54,414 nt of DNA from Lysobacter sp. (GTDB taxonomy: Bacteria > Pseudomonadota > Gammaproteobacteria > Xanthomonadales > Xanthomonadaceae), in assembly GCA_019634715.1 (NCBI GenBank), contig JAHCAU010000024.1, forward strand, positions 1 to 54,414, given 5' to 3'. Positions 45,478 to 54,158 of the stretch are shown here, piece by piece (within the stretch, counting starts at the first letter, position 1; every line of letters begins with the position of its first letter). Below the pieces are notes generated by a model. It was not told where the DNA came from. It made no database searches and saw nothing but the letters and a program-made list of their open reading frames with translations. Both the position numbers and the translations under genes were made by a program.

Positions 45478-46475
45478 CCGGCGATCTCCGACAGGCTGTC
45501 GAAGCGCGACGACGCGCGTTCGACCAGGCGCAGGCCTTCGCGCACGAGGAAGCGCGCGGCCAGTCCGTGCTGCTCCGCGAAGCCCAGTCCGGCTTCGGCA
45601 CCCATCACCGTGAGCGCGGTGGCCCAGGCATCGGCCTGCATCGCGCTGGTGGCGATCACGCTGACCGCGACCGGCGCATCGTGCACCGGCCGGCCACTGC
45701 GCGGATCGAGGGTGTGCGACAGCCGTCGGCCCTCGTGTTCGAACGCATGCCAGCGGTCGCCGGACGTGGCGATCGCCAAGCCGTCCAGTTCGACGGTACG
45801 CAGTGGCGGCGGTTCGATGCCGGGCAGGGGTTCGGATTCCTCGGCGCAGCCTTCCACGACCACACGCCACCGCGTGCCGTCGGGCTTGCGACCGCAGCCG
45901 TACAACTCGCCGCCGACTTCGACCAGCGCGGCGGCGATGCCGGCGTCGCGCAGGCGACGCGCGACGAGGTCGGCACCGTACCCCTTCGCGATCGCGCAGA
46001 AGTCGAGCGTCACGCCGCCGGGCTGGCGAAGGCGTGGCGGGGTGTCCTCGAACAGCGATGCGAGCGCGTCGACGCGTTGCGCACGCAAGGATGTCAGCGT
46101 GGCATCGTCGGGAACGTCTTGCGTCGGTGTCGACGGACCGAAGCCCCAGGCATCGACCAGTGCGCCGAGCGCGGGGTCGAAGGCGCCGTCGCTGCGCGCG
46201 GCGATGTCGAGCGCGCAGCGCAGCACCTCGGCGAAGGCGCCGGGCAGCCTGTGCACGCTGCCCGGCGCCGCGTGGTTGTAGCGCACCAGGTCGCTGTCCT
46301 CGACCCATGGACTCATCTGCGTCACGACCTCGTCGAGCGCGCCTTGGGCGATCGCGTGCAGCGCATGCGTGCTCCGGGTCGGCGCGCAGTACGCGCGCAC
46401 CGACCACGTCGTGCCCATCGTGGCACCCGCGAGGCTCACGCCACCGAGTGCGACCGGTTTCCCGGGGCCTGCCAC
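45474..46475 (-). CDS. apbE: FAD:protein FMN transferase ApbE
   Basis: 333 residues from GTG 46475. ApbE attaches FMN to a Thr or Ser of target proteins using FAD. The motifs LDFCAIAKGYGADLVARRL, EVGGELYGCG, HTLDPRSGRPV and TSAMQADAWATAL are present. ApbE usually acts outside the cytoplasm, yet no clear signal peptide or lipobox is seen at this start; no upstream start codon is evident in the short gap before DUF4198. The likely target is the DUF2271 protein two genes upstream. Confidence 0.9.
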   Translation of the reverse strand: MAGPGKPVALGGVSLAGATMGTTWSVRAYCAPTRSTHALHAIAQGALDEVVTQMSPWVEDSDLVRYNHAAPGSVHRLPGAFAEVLRCALDIAARSDGAFDPALGALVDAWGFGPSTPTQDVPDDATLTSLRAQRVDALASLFEDTPPRLRQPGGVTLDFCAIAKGYGADLVARRLRDAGIAAALVEVGGELYGCGRKPDGTRWRVVVEGCAEESEPLPGIEPPPLRTVELDGLAIATSGDRWHAFEHEGRRLSHTLDPRSGRPVHDAPVAVSVIATSAMQADAWATALTVMGAEAGLGFAEQHGLAARFLVREGLRLVERASSRFDSLSEIAG

Positions 46476-46494
46476 GGCCGGATTCCGTCGAGGC

Positions 46495-47316
46495 TTACTG
46501 CGGCAGCACTTCGAGCGTCGCGGCGTAGCTCAGGCGACGCTTCTTCGCCTGCGGCACGCTGGTGCGCTCGTCTTCGGTCGCGGCTTCCAGCCAGTACATG
46601 CCGGCCTGCGGCCAGGTCACGCGGAAGCTGCCGTCGGCGCCGGTGGTGACCTTGATCTCTTCCTGCGCGTTGCGGTAGCGGGTGGCGCCGCGCACGATCT
46701 CGATCTCCAGGCCGGCGGCGGGCTTGCCGTCGATCACCAGCGCGAACTCGGCGGTTTCGCCGGCGAACAGGTCGTTGGGATGGGTCTTGGCCACCAGTTC
46801 GATGCCCGCGCCGGTCGACTCGAGCGCCGTGGTGTTCGGTGCACCGCGGGTCACGAAGGTTTCCACGCGGCCGATCGATTGCGTGACCTGCAGGTTCGGC
46901 GCGTCCTTCGGCACTTCCGTCGCGAAGGTCTCGGCGCTGCCGCGCCAGCGCTTGGGCTTGCCGTTCTCGTCCCAGCTCGCGAACAGGCCCTGGTTGAGCA
47001 TCGCGATGCGATAGGTGCCTTCCTGCTTCAGTTCCACGTCGAACACGCTGCGGAACTTGCCGGTGGCGCCATTGGCGCTTTCGCCGCGCGAACCGTCCGG
47101 CGCGGTGATCGAGAGCCGGTCCAGCGCGATCGGCACGTGGTTGAGATGGAACAGATCGTTCGACACCGCGGCATCGAAGGTGACCCACGGCTTTTCGCCG
47201 GCGACGACCGTCTGCGACGGCAGCAGCCAGGACTTGTGCGCGGACGCGGCGAACGGCAGCAGGGCGACAGCGAGCGAGGTGACCAGCACGGCAGGCAAGA
47301 GGGAACGGAGTTTCAT
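46495..47316 (-). CDS. DUF4198 periplasmic protein
   Basis: 273 residues. Signal peptide about 1-26 (LLPAVLVTSLAVALLPFAASA). The mature part starts AHKSWLLPSQTVVAGEKPWV, the DUF4198 pattern, and ends with a beta-sandwich (VTTGADGSFRVTWPQAGMYW) of the carboxypeptidase-regulatory type. Members are linked to metal and TonB systems and probably bind or present a ligand in the periplasm. It lies between DUF2271 and ApbE on the same strand. Confidence 0.88.
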   Translation of the reverse strand: MKLRSLLPAVLVTSLAVALLPFAASAHKSWLLPSQTVVAGEKPWVTFDAAVSNDLFHLNHVPIALDRLSITAPDGSRGESANGATGKFRSVFDVELKQEGTYRIAMLNQGLFASWDENGKPKRWRGSAETFATEVPKDAPNLQVTQSIGRVETFVTRGAPNTTALESTGAGIELVAKTHPNDLFAGETAEFALVIDGKPAAGLEIEIVRGATRYRNAQEEIKVTTGADGSFRVTWPQAGMYWLEAATEDERTSVPQAKKRRLSYAATLEVLPQ

Positions 47317-47344
47317 CGCATGACCTCGGGGAGAAGGGAAAGGA

Positions 47345-47890
47345 TCAGGGGGCGATCTTCAGCGAGATCGCGCCGAGTTCGCTGGTGCCCTGGGCGCTGC
47401 CGGTGAACGGAACCCTGGGCTTCCAGGTGAAGGGGATCTTCAGCAGCTCGCGGCCGCCGACTTCGCGCGCGGCCTCCACGACGAGCGTGTACTGGCCCGG
47501 CGCGAGGCCGGCCAGGCGCGGATCGCTGTCCTTGAAGCTGAGCGCGTGCTTGCCGACCGGGCGCGTCGGGCCGGTCACGCCGTCCACCGGCACCTTCAGC
47601 GTGCGTCCGCTGCGGCGCCACCACTGGCGCAGGTCGGGCAGCCACTTGGTGCCGTGGCCTTCGCTGTTGGCGCGCTGCTGGTACCAGACGCTGAGGTTGG
47701 CCGCGACCGATTGGTCGGCGCCTTCGATCCACACCGCGACATAGGGGCGGTGGTACTCGGCGACGTTGAGCTTCGGGATCTCGATGTCGATCTTCAGCTC
47801 GGCGGCGTAGGCGGGCAGGGCGAGGCCGGCGCCGATGGCGAGGCTCACGGTGACGGGCATGGACAGCAGGGAAGTTCCGCGGAACGACAT
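47345..47890 (-). CDS. DUF2271 protein, probable ApbE flavinylation target
   Basis: 181 residues. Signal peptide about 1-30 (SLAIGAGLALPAYA-AE). The mature domain LKIDIEIPKLNVAEYHRPYV, VAVWIEGADQSVAANLSVWY is characteristic of DUF2271. Residues 103-109 read DGVTGPT, close to the D-x-x-T-G-A-T/S motif that ApbE modifies with FMN, with Pro in place of Ala. The modified residue would be Thr109. It lies next to the PepSY protein and two genes from apbE. Confidence 0.85.
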   Translation of the reverse strand: MSFRGTSLLSMPVTVSLAIGAGLALPAYAAELKIDIEIPKLNVAEYHRPYVAVWIEGADQSVAANLSVWYQQRANSEGHGTKWLPDLRQWWRRSGRTLKVPVDGVTGPTRPVGKHALSFKDSDPRLAGLAPGQYTLVVEAAREVGGRELLKIPFTWKPRVPFTGSAQGTSELGAISLKIAP

Positions 47891-47901
47891 GACGACGAAC
47901 C

Positions 47902-48543
47902 TCAGTGGATGAAGAGAAGGGCGAGCAGCGCCGGCAGCACGATGCCGAGGCCGACCCAGGGCCAGGTGCTGCGTCGCTGCCGGGCGTACATCTGCAGCAG
48001 CAGCAGGCCGGTGATGCAGAACAGCACGCAGGCGACGGCGAAGAGGTCGATGAACCAGCGCCACGCGGCACCGCTGTTGCGGCCCTTGTGCAGGTCGTTG
48101 AAATAGGCGATCCAGCCGCGATCGGTGCGTTCGTATTCGACTTCGCCGGTGGCGCGGTCGATGCTCAGCCAGGCATCGGTACCCGGCGTGGGCAGCGACA
48201 GATACACCTCTTCCGGCGACCACTCGCCCGGGCGCCCGCGCAGGTCGATGCGCAGCTGCGCATCCAGCCAGTCCTCCACCCGCGCCGGCAGCGGCGCCTC
48301 GCCTTGTTCGCGCCTGCCCAGGGCAGCGAGCACCTTCGGCGGCAGCGTGGCGTGCTTCTGTACGACGACGGGTTCGGCTTCGATCGAAGCCGCGTGGTTC
48401 AGCGTGATGCCGGTGATCGCGAACAGCAGCATGCCGGCGAGCGAGGCCGCGGCGCTGATCCAGTGCCACTGGTGCAGGGTGCGCAGCCAGAAGCCGCGAC
48501 GCTGCTGCGCGGCGGCGACATTGCCGACGGGCGACGGATTCAC
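47902..48543 (-). CDS. PepSY domain membrane protein
   Basis: 213 residues. Helices are WISAAASLAGMLLFAITGIT (about 30), WRWFIDLFAVACVLFCITGL (about 165) and WVGLGIVLPALLALLFI (C-terminal). A periplasmic PepSY segment lies between (AWLSIDRATGEVEYERTDRG). Histidines in LRTLHQWHW and FNDLHKG suggest heme ligation, as in PepSY-TM reductases. GTG 48543 overlaps the piuC stop (GTGA); GTG 48555 is the alternative. It is the probable transmembrane electron carrier of this cluster. Confidence 0.85.
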   Translation of the reverse strand: MNPSPVGNVAAAQQRRGFWLRTLHQWHWISAAASLAGMLLFAITGITLNHAASIEAEPVVVQKHATLPPKVLAALGRREQGEAPLPARVEDWLDAQLRIDLRGRPGEWSPEEVYLSLPTPGTDAWLSIDRATGEVEYERTDRGWIAYFNDLHKGRNSGAAWRWFIDLFAVACVLFCITGLLLLQMYARQRRSTWPWVGLGIVLPALLALLFIH

Positions 48544-49226
48544 GTTTCCGCCCACTGCCGCAGCAGGTTGTGATACACGCCGGTCATGCGCACCAGCGAA
48601 GGATGGCCGGGATGGTCGCGGGTCAGCAGGCGGATCGACAGGTCGAGGTCGAACAGCAGGCGGCGATGGCCGTCGTCGCGGATCATGCTCTGCAGCCAGA
48701 AGAACGAGGCCACGCGCGCGCCGCGCGTGACCGGCGTGACCTGGTGCAGGCTGGTGCTGGGGTACAGCACCAGGCTGCCGGCCGGCAGCTTGACGCGCTG
48801 CGTGCCGTAGGTGTCTTCGATGATCAGCTCGCCGCCGTCGTAGTCCTCGGGCGCGCTGAAGAACAGCGTCGCCGACAGGTCGGTGCGTACCGGCTCGGCA
48901 CTGCCGCCGCTGCGGTCGTAGCGCACCGCGTTGTCGACGTGGTAGCCGAAGGATTGTCCGCCGCTGTAGCGGTTGAACAGCGGCGGATAGATGCGCTTCG
49001 GCAGCGCCGCGGCGAAGAAGGTGTCGTTCTTCGCCAGCGCATCGAGGATCATCCGGCCGAGCTCGCGCGCCACCGGCGACTGCTCCGGCAACTGCGCGTT
49101 GTCCTTCGCCTGCGCCGACTGGTAGCCGGCGGTGACCTTGCCGTCGGCCCAGTCGGCGGCGTCGAGCAGGCCGCGCGCGCGCGCGACCTGTTCGGGAGTG
49201 AGGACGTCGGGGATGGCGAGGAGCAT
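48540..49226 (-). CDS. piuC: PiuC-type Fe(II)/2-oxoglutarate dioxygenase (PKHD)
   Basis: 228 residues. The facial triad is visible as His-x-Asp in GYHVDNAVRYD and the distal His in STSLHQVTPV, followed by the 2-oxoglutarate Arg (TRGARVASFFW). The PKHD-type hydroxylase family is encoded beside Fiu/PiuA-type siderophore receptors and is iron-regulated. It starts 21 bases after the receptor gene. Confidence 0.92.
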   Translation of the reverse strand: MLLAIPDVLTPEQVARARGLLDAADWADGKVTAGYQSAQAKDNAQLPEQSPVARELGRMILDALAKNDTFFAAALPKRIYPPLFNRYSGGQSFGYHVDNAVRYDRSGGSAEPVRTDLSATLFFSAPEDYDGGELIIEDTYGTQRVKLPAGSLVLYPSTSLHQVTPVTRGARVASFFWLQSMIRDDGHRRLLFDLDLSIRLLTRDHPGHPSLVRMTGVYHNLLRQWAET

Positions 49227-49247
49227 GGGGAGATCGGGGCCGGCAGG

Positions 49248-51698
49248 TCAGAACTTGTAGGTGGCCGTCAGCGTCGCGGAACGACCCTCGCCAGGCGTCG
49301 CCCAGCCGCTGGTCGCGGTGTTGCGGATGCGAAGGTAGTACGCCTCATCGGTGAGGTTGTTGATATTCAACTGCAGGCCGAGGCGGTCGTTGACCTGGTA
49401 GGCGACCATGGCGCGGTGTACCCAGTAACCCTGCGTGCGGTACAGGGGCGCCGCGTTCGGGTTGGCCAGGGTAGCGGCGGTGATCGCGCCGTTGACCGTC
49501 GGCAGGCTGCTGTTCTGGGTGAGGAAGCTGCCCTGGTAGGTGCTGCCGAAACCGAAGGTCCACTTGTCAAGCGCATAGGTGGTCCAGACGCTGCCGGAGT
49601 GGCGCGGCGTGCTGGTCAGTTCGTTGCCCCGGGTCGGGTCGCGGAAGAACACGCTGTTGGCGCAGGCGCGGCCGTCGGCGTTGACGGCCGTACCGGCGAC
49701 GATCTGCGTGTTCGGATTGCGGAGGCAGTAATCGGACACGCCGCTGAGCACTTCGCTGTCGAGGAAGGTGTAGTTGGCGTACACCGCCCATTCGCGGGTG
49801 ATGTTGCCGGCCACGCCCAGGGCGATGCCGTCGACCCGCGCCTTGCCGTCGAGCGCCTGTTCGCCGCTGAGGTTGGCCGGGTCCGGATCGGCGACGCGGT
49901 AGTTCTGGCGCTCGTTGCGGAACAGCGCGGCGGTCAATGCCAGGCGGCCCTCGATGGCGTCCCACTTCGCGCCCAGCTCGGCGTTGACCGCGGTTTCGGC
50001 CTCGACCTTGCAGTTGGCGGTGCCGGTGGTGCTGGTCGCGGTGCAGCTGCCGTTGACCGAGGCCTTCGACGGCGTCTTGCTGTTCGCGTAGGACAGATAG
50101 GTGCTGACCTGTTCGATCGGCTTGAACACCAGGCCCGCGCGGTACGAGAACAGGTCCTCGTCGTTGCGCGCCACCGTCGGCGCGCCGGTGATCTGGCCGC
50201 GCGTGGCGTTGGCCGTCGACACCGGCCAGGTCGTGGTCGAGCCGTCGTTGCGATCGTAGCGCGCGCCGAGATTGAGCAGCCAGCGCTCGCCGAACTTCAG
50301 GGTGTCGAACACGTACAGCGACTGGTTCTCCAGTTCGCCTTCCGACTTGCCGCTGCGGAAGTAGTTCACCGGCCCGGTCCAGATGTTGTACGGATTGCGG
50401 AAGGTCTGGTACGGATAGCCGGCCGAGGTATTGGGCAGGGGGCTGCCATCGGCGTTGAAGAACACGCCGCCGGACTCGAGCTCGAAGGTCTCCTTCGAGA
50501 ACGACACGCCCGCCACCAGCGCATGCGCGACGCTGCCGGTGGAAAAGCGCGCGGTCAGGTCGGTCTGGCTGACCGCGATGGTGTTGCGGGTATCGCGGAC
50601 GAGGCCGCGCGGCCCGCTGCTGGGCAGCCAGGTACCGGCGGGCTGGCCGCCTGCGCAGGCGGCGCCGGTGTAGGGGTTGCGTCCATCGTCGAGGCACCAG
50701 GTGCCGCCGAGCCCGGTCGCGTTGGAGACCTGGTCGACGCGCTGCCAGCGCGCGATGCTGCGCAACGACAGCGCATCGCTGAAGTCGTGGACGAAGGTGC
50801 CGGTCAGCGAATCGACTTCGATCTCCTGACGGGAGATGTTGCGATAGCCGAAGTAGGCCGACGGATCGATGCCCGGCAGCGGGCCGTCGTTGTAGGCGTT
50901 GAGCGCGTACGGCACGCCGTACTGCGGGGTGTTGTCGTCTTCCTGGTGCAGGTAGCTCAGGGTGAAGCGCGTGTCGGTGCCGAGGCCGAAGGCCAGCGAC
51001 GGGGCGATACCCCAGCGGCTGTAGCGCTCGTGGTCGCGGCCGGGTACGTCGTTCTCGTGGACCATCGCGTTCAGGCGCAGGGCGGTGCCGTTGCCGAAGT
51101 CGAAGTTGCTGTCGGCGGTCATGCGGCCGTAGCGGTCCGTGCCGGCGCCGAGGGTGAAGGCATGCGAATCGCCTTCGCGCGCGGTCTTGCCGACCAGGTT
51201 GATGTTGCCGCCGACCGAGCCGGCGCCGGACATGGCCGAGTTCGCACCGTTCACCAGTTCGATCGATTCGAGGTTGAAGGTATCGCTGCGGGTGTACAGC
51301 GCGCTGTCGCGCAGGCCGTCGGACGTGATGTCGCTGGTCGCGGTGAAGCCGCGCAGGTTGATGCTGTCGCCGTAGCCGCCGCCGCCTTCGCCGGCGCCGA
51401 AGGTGATGCCGGGCAGGGTGCTCAGCACGTCGCGCAGGCCGAGCAGGTTCTGCTGGTCCATCACGTCCTTGGTGACCACGGTGATCGTCTGCGGCGTGTC
51501 CTGCAGCGACTCGGTGTACTTCGGCGACTGCGCCTTGCTCATGCGCGAGCCGTGCACTTCGACCTTGTCGATGGTCTGCGCGTCGAGGTCGGCATCCGCG
51601 GCGTTGTCGGTCGTGGCGTCGGCGTGGACGGTGGAGGAGAGGGCGAGCAGCACGGCGACTGCGAGACCGGATTTCGCGGGATGGGCGGGCATGGGCAT
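49248..51698 (-). CDS. TonB-dependent siderophore receptor, Fiu/PiuA-like
   Basis: 816 residues. Signal peptide about 1-26 (SGLAVAVLLALSSTVHA). The plug contains TPQTITVVTKDVMDQQN and the LRGF motif (INLRGFTATSDITSDGLRD). The beta-barrel follows and ends ATLTATYKF with the terminal Phe needed for assembly. The neighbouring piuC supports a catecholate or monomeric-catechol ferric receptor of the Fiu/PiuA group. ATG 51698 (MPMPAHP) is chosen. A Fur-like box lies about 135 bases upstream. Confidence 0.92.
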   Translation of the reverse strand: MPMPAHPAKSGLAVAVLLALSSTVHADATTDNAADADLDAQTIDKVEVHGSRMSKAQSPKYTESLQDTPQTITVVTKDVMDQQNLLGLRDVLSTLPGITFGAGEGGGGYGDSINLRGFTATSDITSDGLRDSALYTRSDTFNLESIELVNGANSAMSGAGSVGGNINLVGKTAREGDSHAFTLGAGTDRYGRMTADSNFDFGNGTALRLNAMVHENDVPGRDHERYSRWGIAPSLAFGLGTDTRFTLSYLHQEDDNTPQYGVPYALNAYNDGPLPGIDPSAYFGYRNISRQEIEVDSLTGTFVHDFSDALSLRSIARWQRVDQVSNATGLGGTWCLDDGRNPYTGAACAGGQPAGTWLPSSGPRGLVRDTRNTIAVSQTDLTARFSTGSVAHALVAGVSFSKETFELESGGVFFNADGSPLPNTSAGYPYQTFRNPYNIWTGPVNYFRSGKSEGELENQSLYVFDTLKFGERWLLNLGARYDRNDGSTTTWPVSTANATRGQITGAPTVARNDEDLFSYRAGLVFKPIEQVSTYLSYANSKTPSKASVNGSCTATSTTGTANCKVEAETAVNAELGAKWDAIEGRLALTAALFRNERQNYRVADPDPANLSGEQALDGKARVDGIALGVAGNITREWAVYANYTFLDSEVLSGVSDYCLRNPNTQIVAGTAVNADGRACANSVFFRDPTRGNELTSTPRHSGSVWTTYALDKWTFGFGSTYQGSFLTQNSSLPTVNGAITAATLANPNAAPLYRTQGYWVHRAMVAYQVNDRLGLQLNINNLTDEAYYLRIRNTATSGWATPGEGRSATLTATYKF

Positions 51699-51832
51699 CG
51701 ATCGGAGACGGACGAAGGGCGCGCTGCGGCGAGCGGCGCGACGATGGTCCCGGGCGGCGATGGCTGGCTGCGATCGTTGGCTGTCGTGCCTGCGGGAGCG
51801 ACTCAGCACCGGGCTGAATCGGACCGCATCGT

Positions 51833-51852
51833 AATGATAATTGTTCTCAATT
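51833..51852 (-). promoter_or_regulatory. Fur box candidate
   Basis: AATGATAATTGTTCTCAATT (plus-strand reading) closely resembles the Fur consensus GATAATGATAATCATTATC and is set in an AT-rich patch upstream of the TonB receptor operon. It implies iron repression of the receptor-piuC-PepSY-DUF2271-DUF4198-apbE-reductase operon. Confidence 0.75.
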
Positions 51853-51892
51853 GCAACAATGTCTCATGATGCCGGGCTGCCGTGCGGGCATG

Positions 51893-51921
51893 AAAAAGGC
51901 GGGCGCCTCGCGGCCCCGCCC
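51893..51921 (-). terminator. Rho-independent terminator after the suf cluster
   Basis: On the minus strand, GGCGGG and CCCGCC arms flank a GC-rich loop and are followed by TTTTT. It lies 24 bases downstream of the Rieske gene stop. Confidence 0.75.
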
Positions 51922-51944
51922 ACGTCGTTCCTGGCCTCAGGGCT

Positions 51945-52268
51945 TCAGTCGCGGTCGTCGCGCGTCCAGACCAGGCCGTCTTCGACCTTCACCGGGAACT
52001 TGGCCACCGGTTCGTAGGCTGGCGGGCACAGCGCGGCGCCGTCGCGCAGCGAGAAGCGGGCGCCGTGCAGCACGCAGGTGATGCTGCCCTCGGTGCTGTC
52101 GACCTCGCCCGAGGACAGCTCGAACTCGTCATGGGTGCAGCGGTCTTCCAGCGCGTAGAACTCGCCGTCCAGGTTCACGACGACGATCGCTGTGTCGCCG
52201 TCCCAGGCGACGGCTTTCTCGCCGGGCAGCAGCTGCGAGGTGGGGCAGACGAAGACCCAGTCGCTCAT
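51945..52268 (-). CDS. Rieske-type ferredoxin of the suf cluster
   Basis: 107 residues. The 2Fe-2S ligands are in CTHDEFELSSGEV (CxH) and CVLHGARFSLRDG (CxxH). Such small Rieske proteins often accompany suf genes. ATG 52268 overlaps the GNAT stop (ATGA). Confidence 0.92.
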   Translation of the reverse strand: MSDWVFVCPTSQLLPGEKAVAWDGDTAIVVVNLDGEFYALEDRCTHDEFELSSGEVDSTEGSITCVLHGARFSLRDGAALCPPAYEPVAKFPVKVEDGLVWTRDDRD

Positions 52269-52840
52269 CGGGTGGACTCCATGGCCGGGGCGAGTGGTTT
52301 TTCGAGAAGCTTCTCGAGGACTTCGAAACGCAGGTCGGGTCGTTTCGGCAGGCCGTAGCGGGCATCGCCGTAGGGGAAGGGCCTGGTGACGCCGGTACGT
52401 ACGTAGCCGCGACGCAGGTAGTACGCGATCAGTTCGTCGCGGCAGTCGATCACGGTCATGCGCATGCGCGTGCAGCCAAGCGTCTCGCGGGCGACGCGCT
52501 CGCCCTCGGCCAGGACCCCCTTGCCGACACCGCCGCCCTGCAGGGATGGATCGACCGAGAACATGCCGAAGTAGGCGGTGGGCACGCCGTCGTCCGCATC
52601 CTCTTGTGCGATGTGCGCGCAGGCGACCATGCGGCCGGCGTCTTCCGCGACCAGGATGCGGCTGCGCGGGCGGTCGAGATCGGCGCGCAGCATGTCGGCG
52701 TCGATGCGCTGGCCGTCGAGCAGGTCGGCCTCGGTGGTCCAGCCGGTACGGCTGGCGTCGCCGCGATAGGCCGAGGTCACCAGGTCGATGAGCGCGGGGA
52801 TGTCGGCGTCGGTGGCGGTGCGGAAGGCGAGCGTGGTCAT
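52265..52840 (-). CDS. GNAT family N-acetyltransferase
   Basis: 191 residues. The acetyl-CoA motif A is seen in FGMFSVDPSLQGGGVGKGVL (Q-x-x-G-x-G/A). Motif B follows (MTVIDCRDELIAYYLRRGYVRTG). The substrate is unknown. It starts 13 bases after sufS and overlaps the Rieske gene, so all three are one transcription unit. Confidence 0.88.
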   Translation of the reverse strand: MTTLAFRTATDADIPALIDLVTSAYRGDASRTGWTTEADLLDGQRIDADMLRADLDRPRSRILVAEDAGRMVACAHIAQEDADDGVPTAYFGMFSVDPSLQGGGVGKGVLAEGERVARETLGCTRMRMTVIDCRDELIAYYLRRGYVRTGVTRPFPYGDARYGLPKRPDLRFEVLEKLLEKPLAPAMESTR

Positions 52841-52853
52841 GGTGTCGTGGGAA

Positions 52854-54137
52854 TCAGGCAAGCAGGCTGCGCACCTTGCGCAGCGCGGCGGCGAAGCGTT
52901 CGATCTCGTCGTGGGTGTTGTAGAACGCGAACGAGGCGCGGCAGGTCGCGGGCACGCCGTAGAACTGCAGCAGCGGATGCGCGCAATGCTGGCCCGAGCG
53001 CACCGCGACGCCTTCGAGGTCGAGCAGGGTCGCGAGGTCGTGCGCATGCGCGCCGTCGACGACGAAACTGACCGCCCCACCGCGGTCGACGGCCTGCGTC
53101 GGCCCGATGATCCGCACACCCTCGATGCCGCCCAGCTCCGCCAAGGCGGCGGCGGTCAGCTCGTGCTCGTGTGCGGCGATCGCGTCCATTCCGACTGCGC
53201 TGAGGTAGTCCACGGCAGCGCCGAGGGCCACGGCCTGCGAGGTCATCGGCACTCCGGCCTCGAAGCGCTGCGGCGGCGGCGCATACGTCGACGCCTCCAT
53301 GGTGACCGTCTCGATCATCGATCCGCCGGTCAAGAACGGCGGCAGCCGGTCGAGCAGCGCCGCCTTGCCGTAGAGGACGCCGACACCGGACGGGCCGAAC
53401 ATCTTATGACCGGAGAAGGCGGCGAAGTCGACGTCGAGCGCGGCGAAGTCCACCGGCAGATGGGGCACCGACTGGCACGCGTCGAGGACGACGAGCGCCC
53501 CCACCGCACGCGCCCGGTGCACCAGCTCGGCAACGTCGGCCACCGCCCCGGTGACATTGGACTGATGGGTGAACGCGACGATGCGCACCGAGTCGTCAAG
53601 CTGCAGCGAGTCCAGGTCGATCCGGCCGTCGTCGGTCACGCCGTACCAGCGCAGCGTCGCCCCGGTGCGCCGGCAGACTTCCTGCCACGGCACCAGGTTG
53701 GCGTGGTGCTCCAACTCGGTGATCACTACCGTGTCGCCCGGCCCGAGCGGCTTGCCCCCGAAAACGTCGGCGGCCCGGTCGTCCGACAGCGCATAGGCGA
53801 CGAGGTTGATCGCCTCCGTCGCGTTCTTGGTGAACACGATCTCGTCGGTGCCGGCGCCGACGAACCGCGCGATCGTCTCCCGCGCGTACTCGTAGGCGTC
53901 GGTCGCCTCCTCGGCGAGCTGATGGGCGCCGCGGTGGACGGCCGCGTTGTGGTTGAGCAGGAAGTCCCGCTCGGCGTCAAGGACCTGCAGCGGGCGCTGC
54001 GACGTCGCCCCGGAGTCCAGGTAGGCCAACGGCTTCCCGTCGCGCACCCGGCGCGCCAGGATCGGGAAGTCCGCACGAAGCGCGACCACGTCGAGCGGGC
54101 CCGGCGTCGTCGCGGCGGTCGTCTGGGCGATGCTCAC
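52854..54137 (-). CDS. sufS: Cysteine desulfurase SufS (apparent chimera)
   Basis: 427 residues from GTG 54137, with GAGGAGG just upstream. SufS takes sulfur from cysteine for Fe-S cluster assembly. The PLP lysine is Lys245 in SGHKMFGPSG. The catalytic Cys385 is in RSGQHCAHPLLQ. Residues 1 to about 360 have actinobacterial style (VRDGKPLAYLDSGATSQRPL, NAAVHRGAHQLAEEATDAYE, GGSMIETVTMEASTYAPPPQ). From about residue 363 the text is xanthomonad style (AHAHDLATLLDLEGVAVRSG, ASFAFYNTHDEIERF); actinobacterial proteins usually have RVGHHCAWPL there. The frame is intact and all key residues are present, so the product could be functional if the join is real. Confidence 0.92.
   Translation of the reverse strand: MSIAQTTAATTPGPLDVVALRADFPILARRVRDGKPLAYLDSGATSQRPLQVLDAERDFLLNHNAAVHRGAHQLAEEATDAYEYARETIARFVGAGTDEIVFTKNATEAINLVAYALSDDRAADVFGGKPLGPGDTVVITELEHHANLVPWQEVCRRTGATLRWYGVTDDGRIDLDSLQLDDSVRIVAFTHQSNVTGAVADVAELVHRARAVGALVVLDACQSVPHLPVDFAALDVDFAAFSGHKMFGPSGVGVLYGKAALLDRLPPFLTGGSMIETVTMEASTYAPPPQRFEAGVPMTSQAVALGAAVDYLSAVGMDAIAAHEHELTAAALAELGGIEGVRIIGPTQAVDRGGAVSFVVDGAHAHDLATLLDLEGVAVRSGQHCAHPLLQFYGVPATCRASFAFYNTHDEIERFAAALRKVRSLLA
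53040..53070. other. Putative phylogenetic junction within sufS
   Basis: Around codons 357-366 the protein changes from actinobacterial-like (VDRGGAVSFVV) to xanthomonad-like (DGAHAHDLATLL). The stretch AVSFVVDG is conserved in both groups, so recombination or assembly switching could occur inside it. Placement is by eye and is accurate to perhaps 30-60 bases. Confidence 0.55.
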
Positions 54138-54158
54138 GCTGCCTCCTCGGCGGTCGGT

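Noticed and set aside
48570..51869. A 1099-codon open frame on the plus strand
   Set aside because: It is antisense to the TonB receptor and piuC, is dominated by V, A, G, R and H as expected for a high-GC shadow frame, and matches no family.
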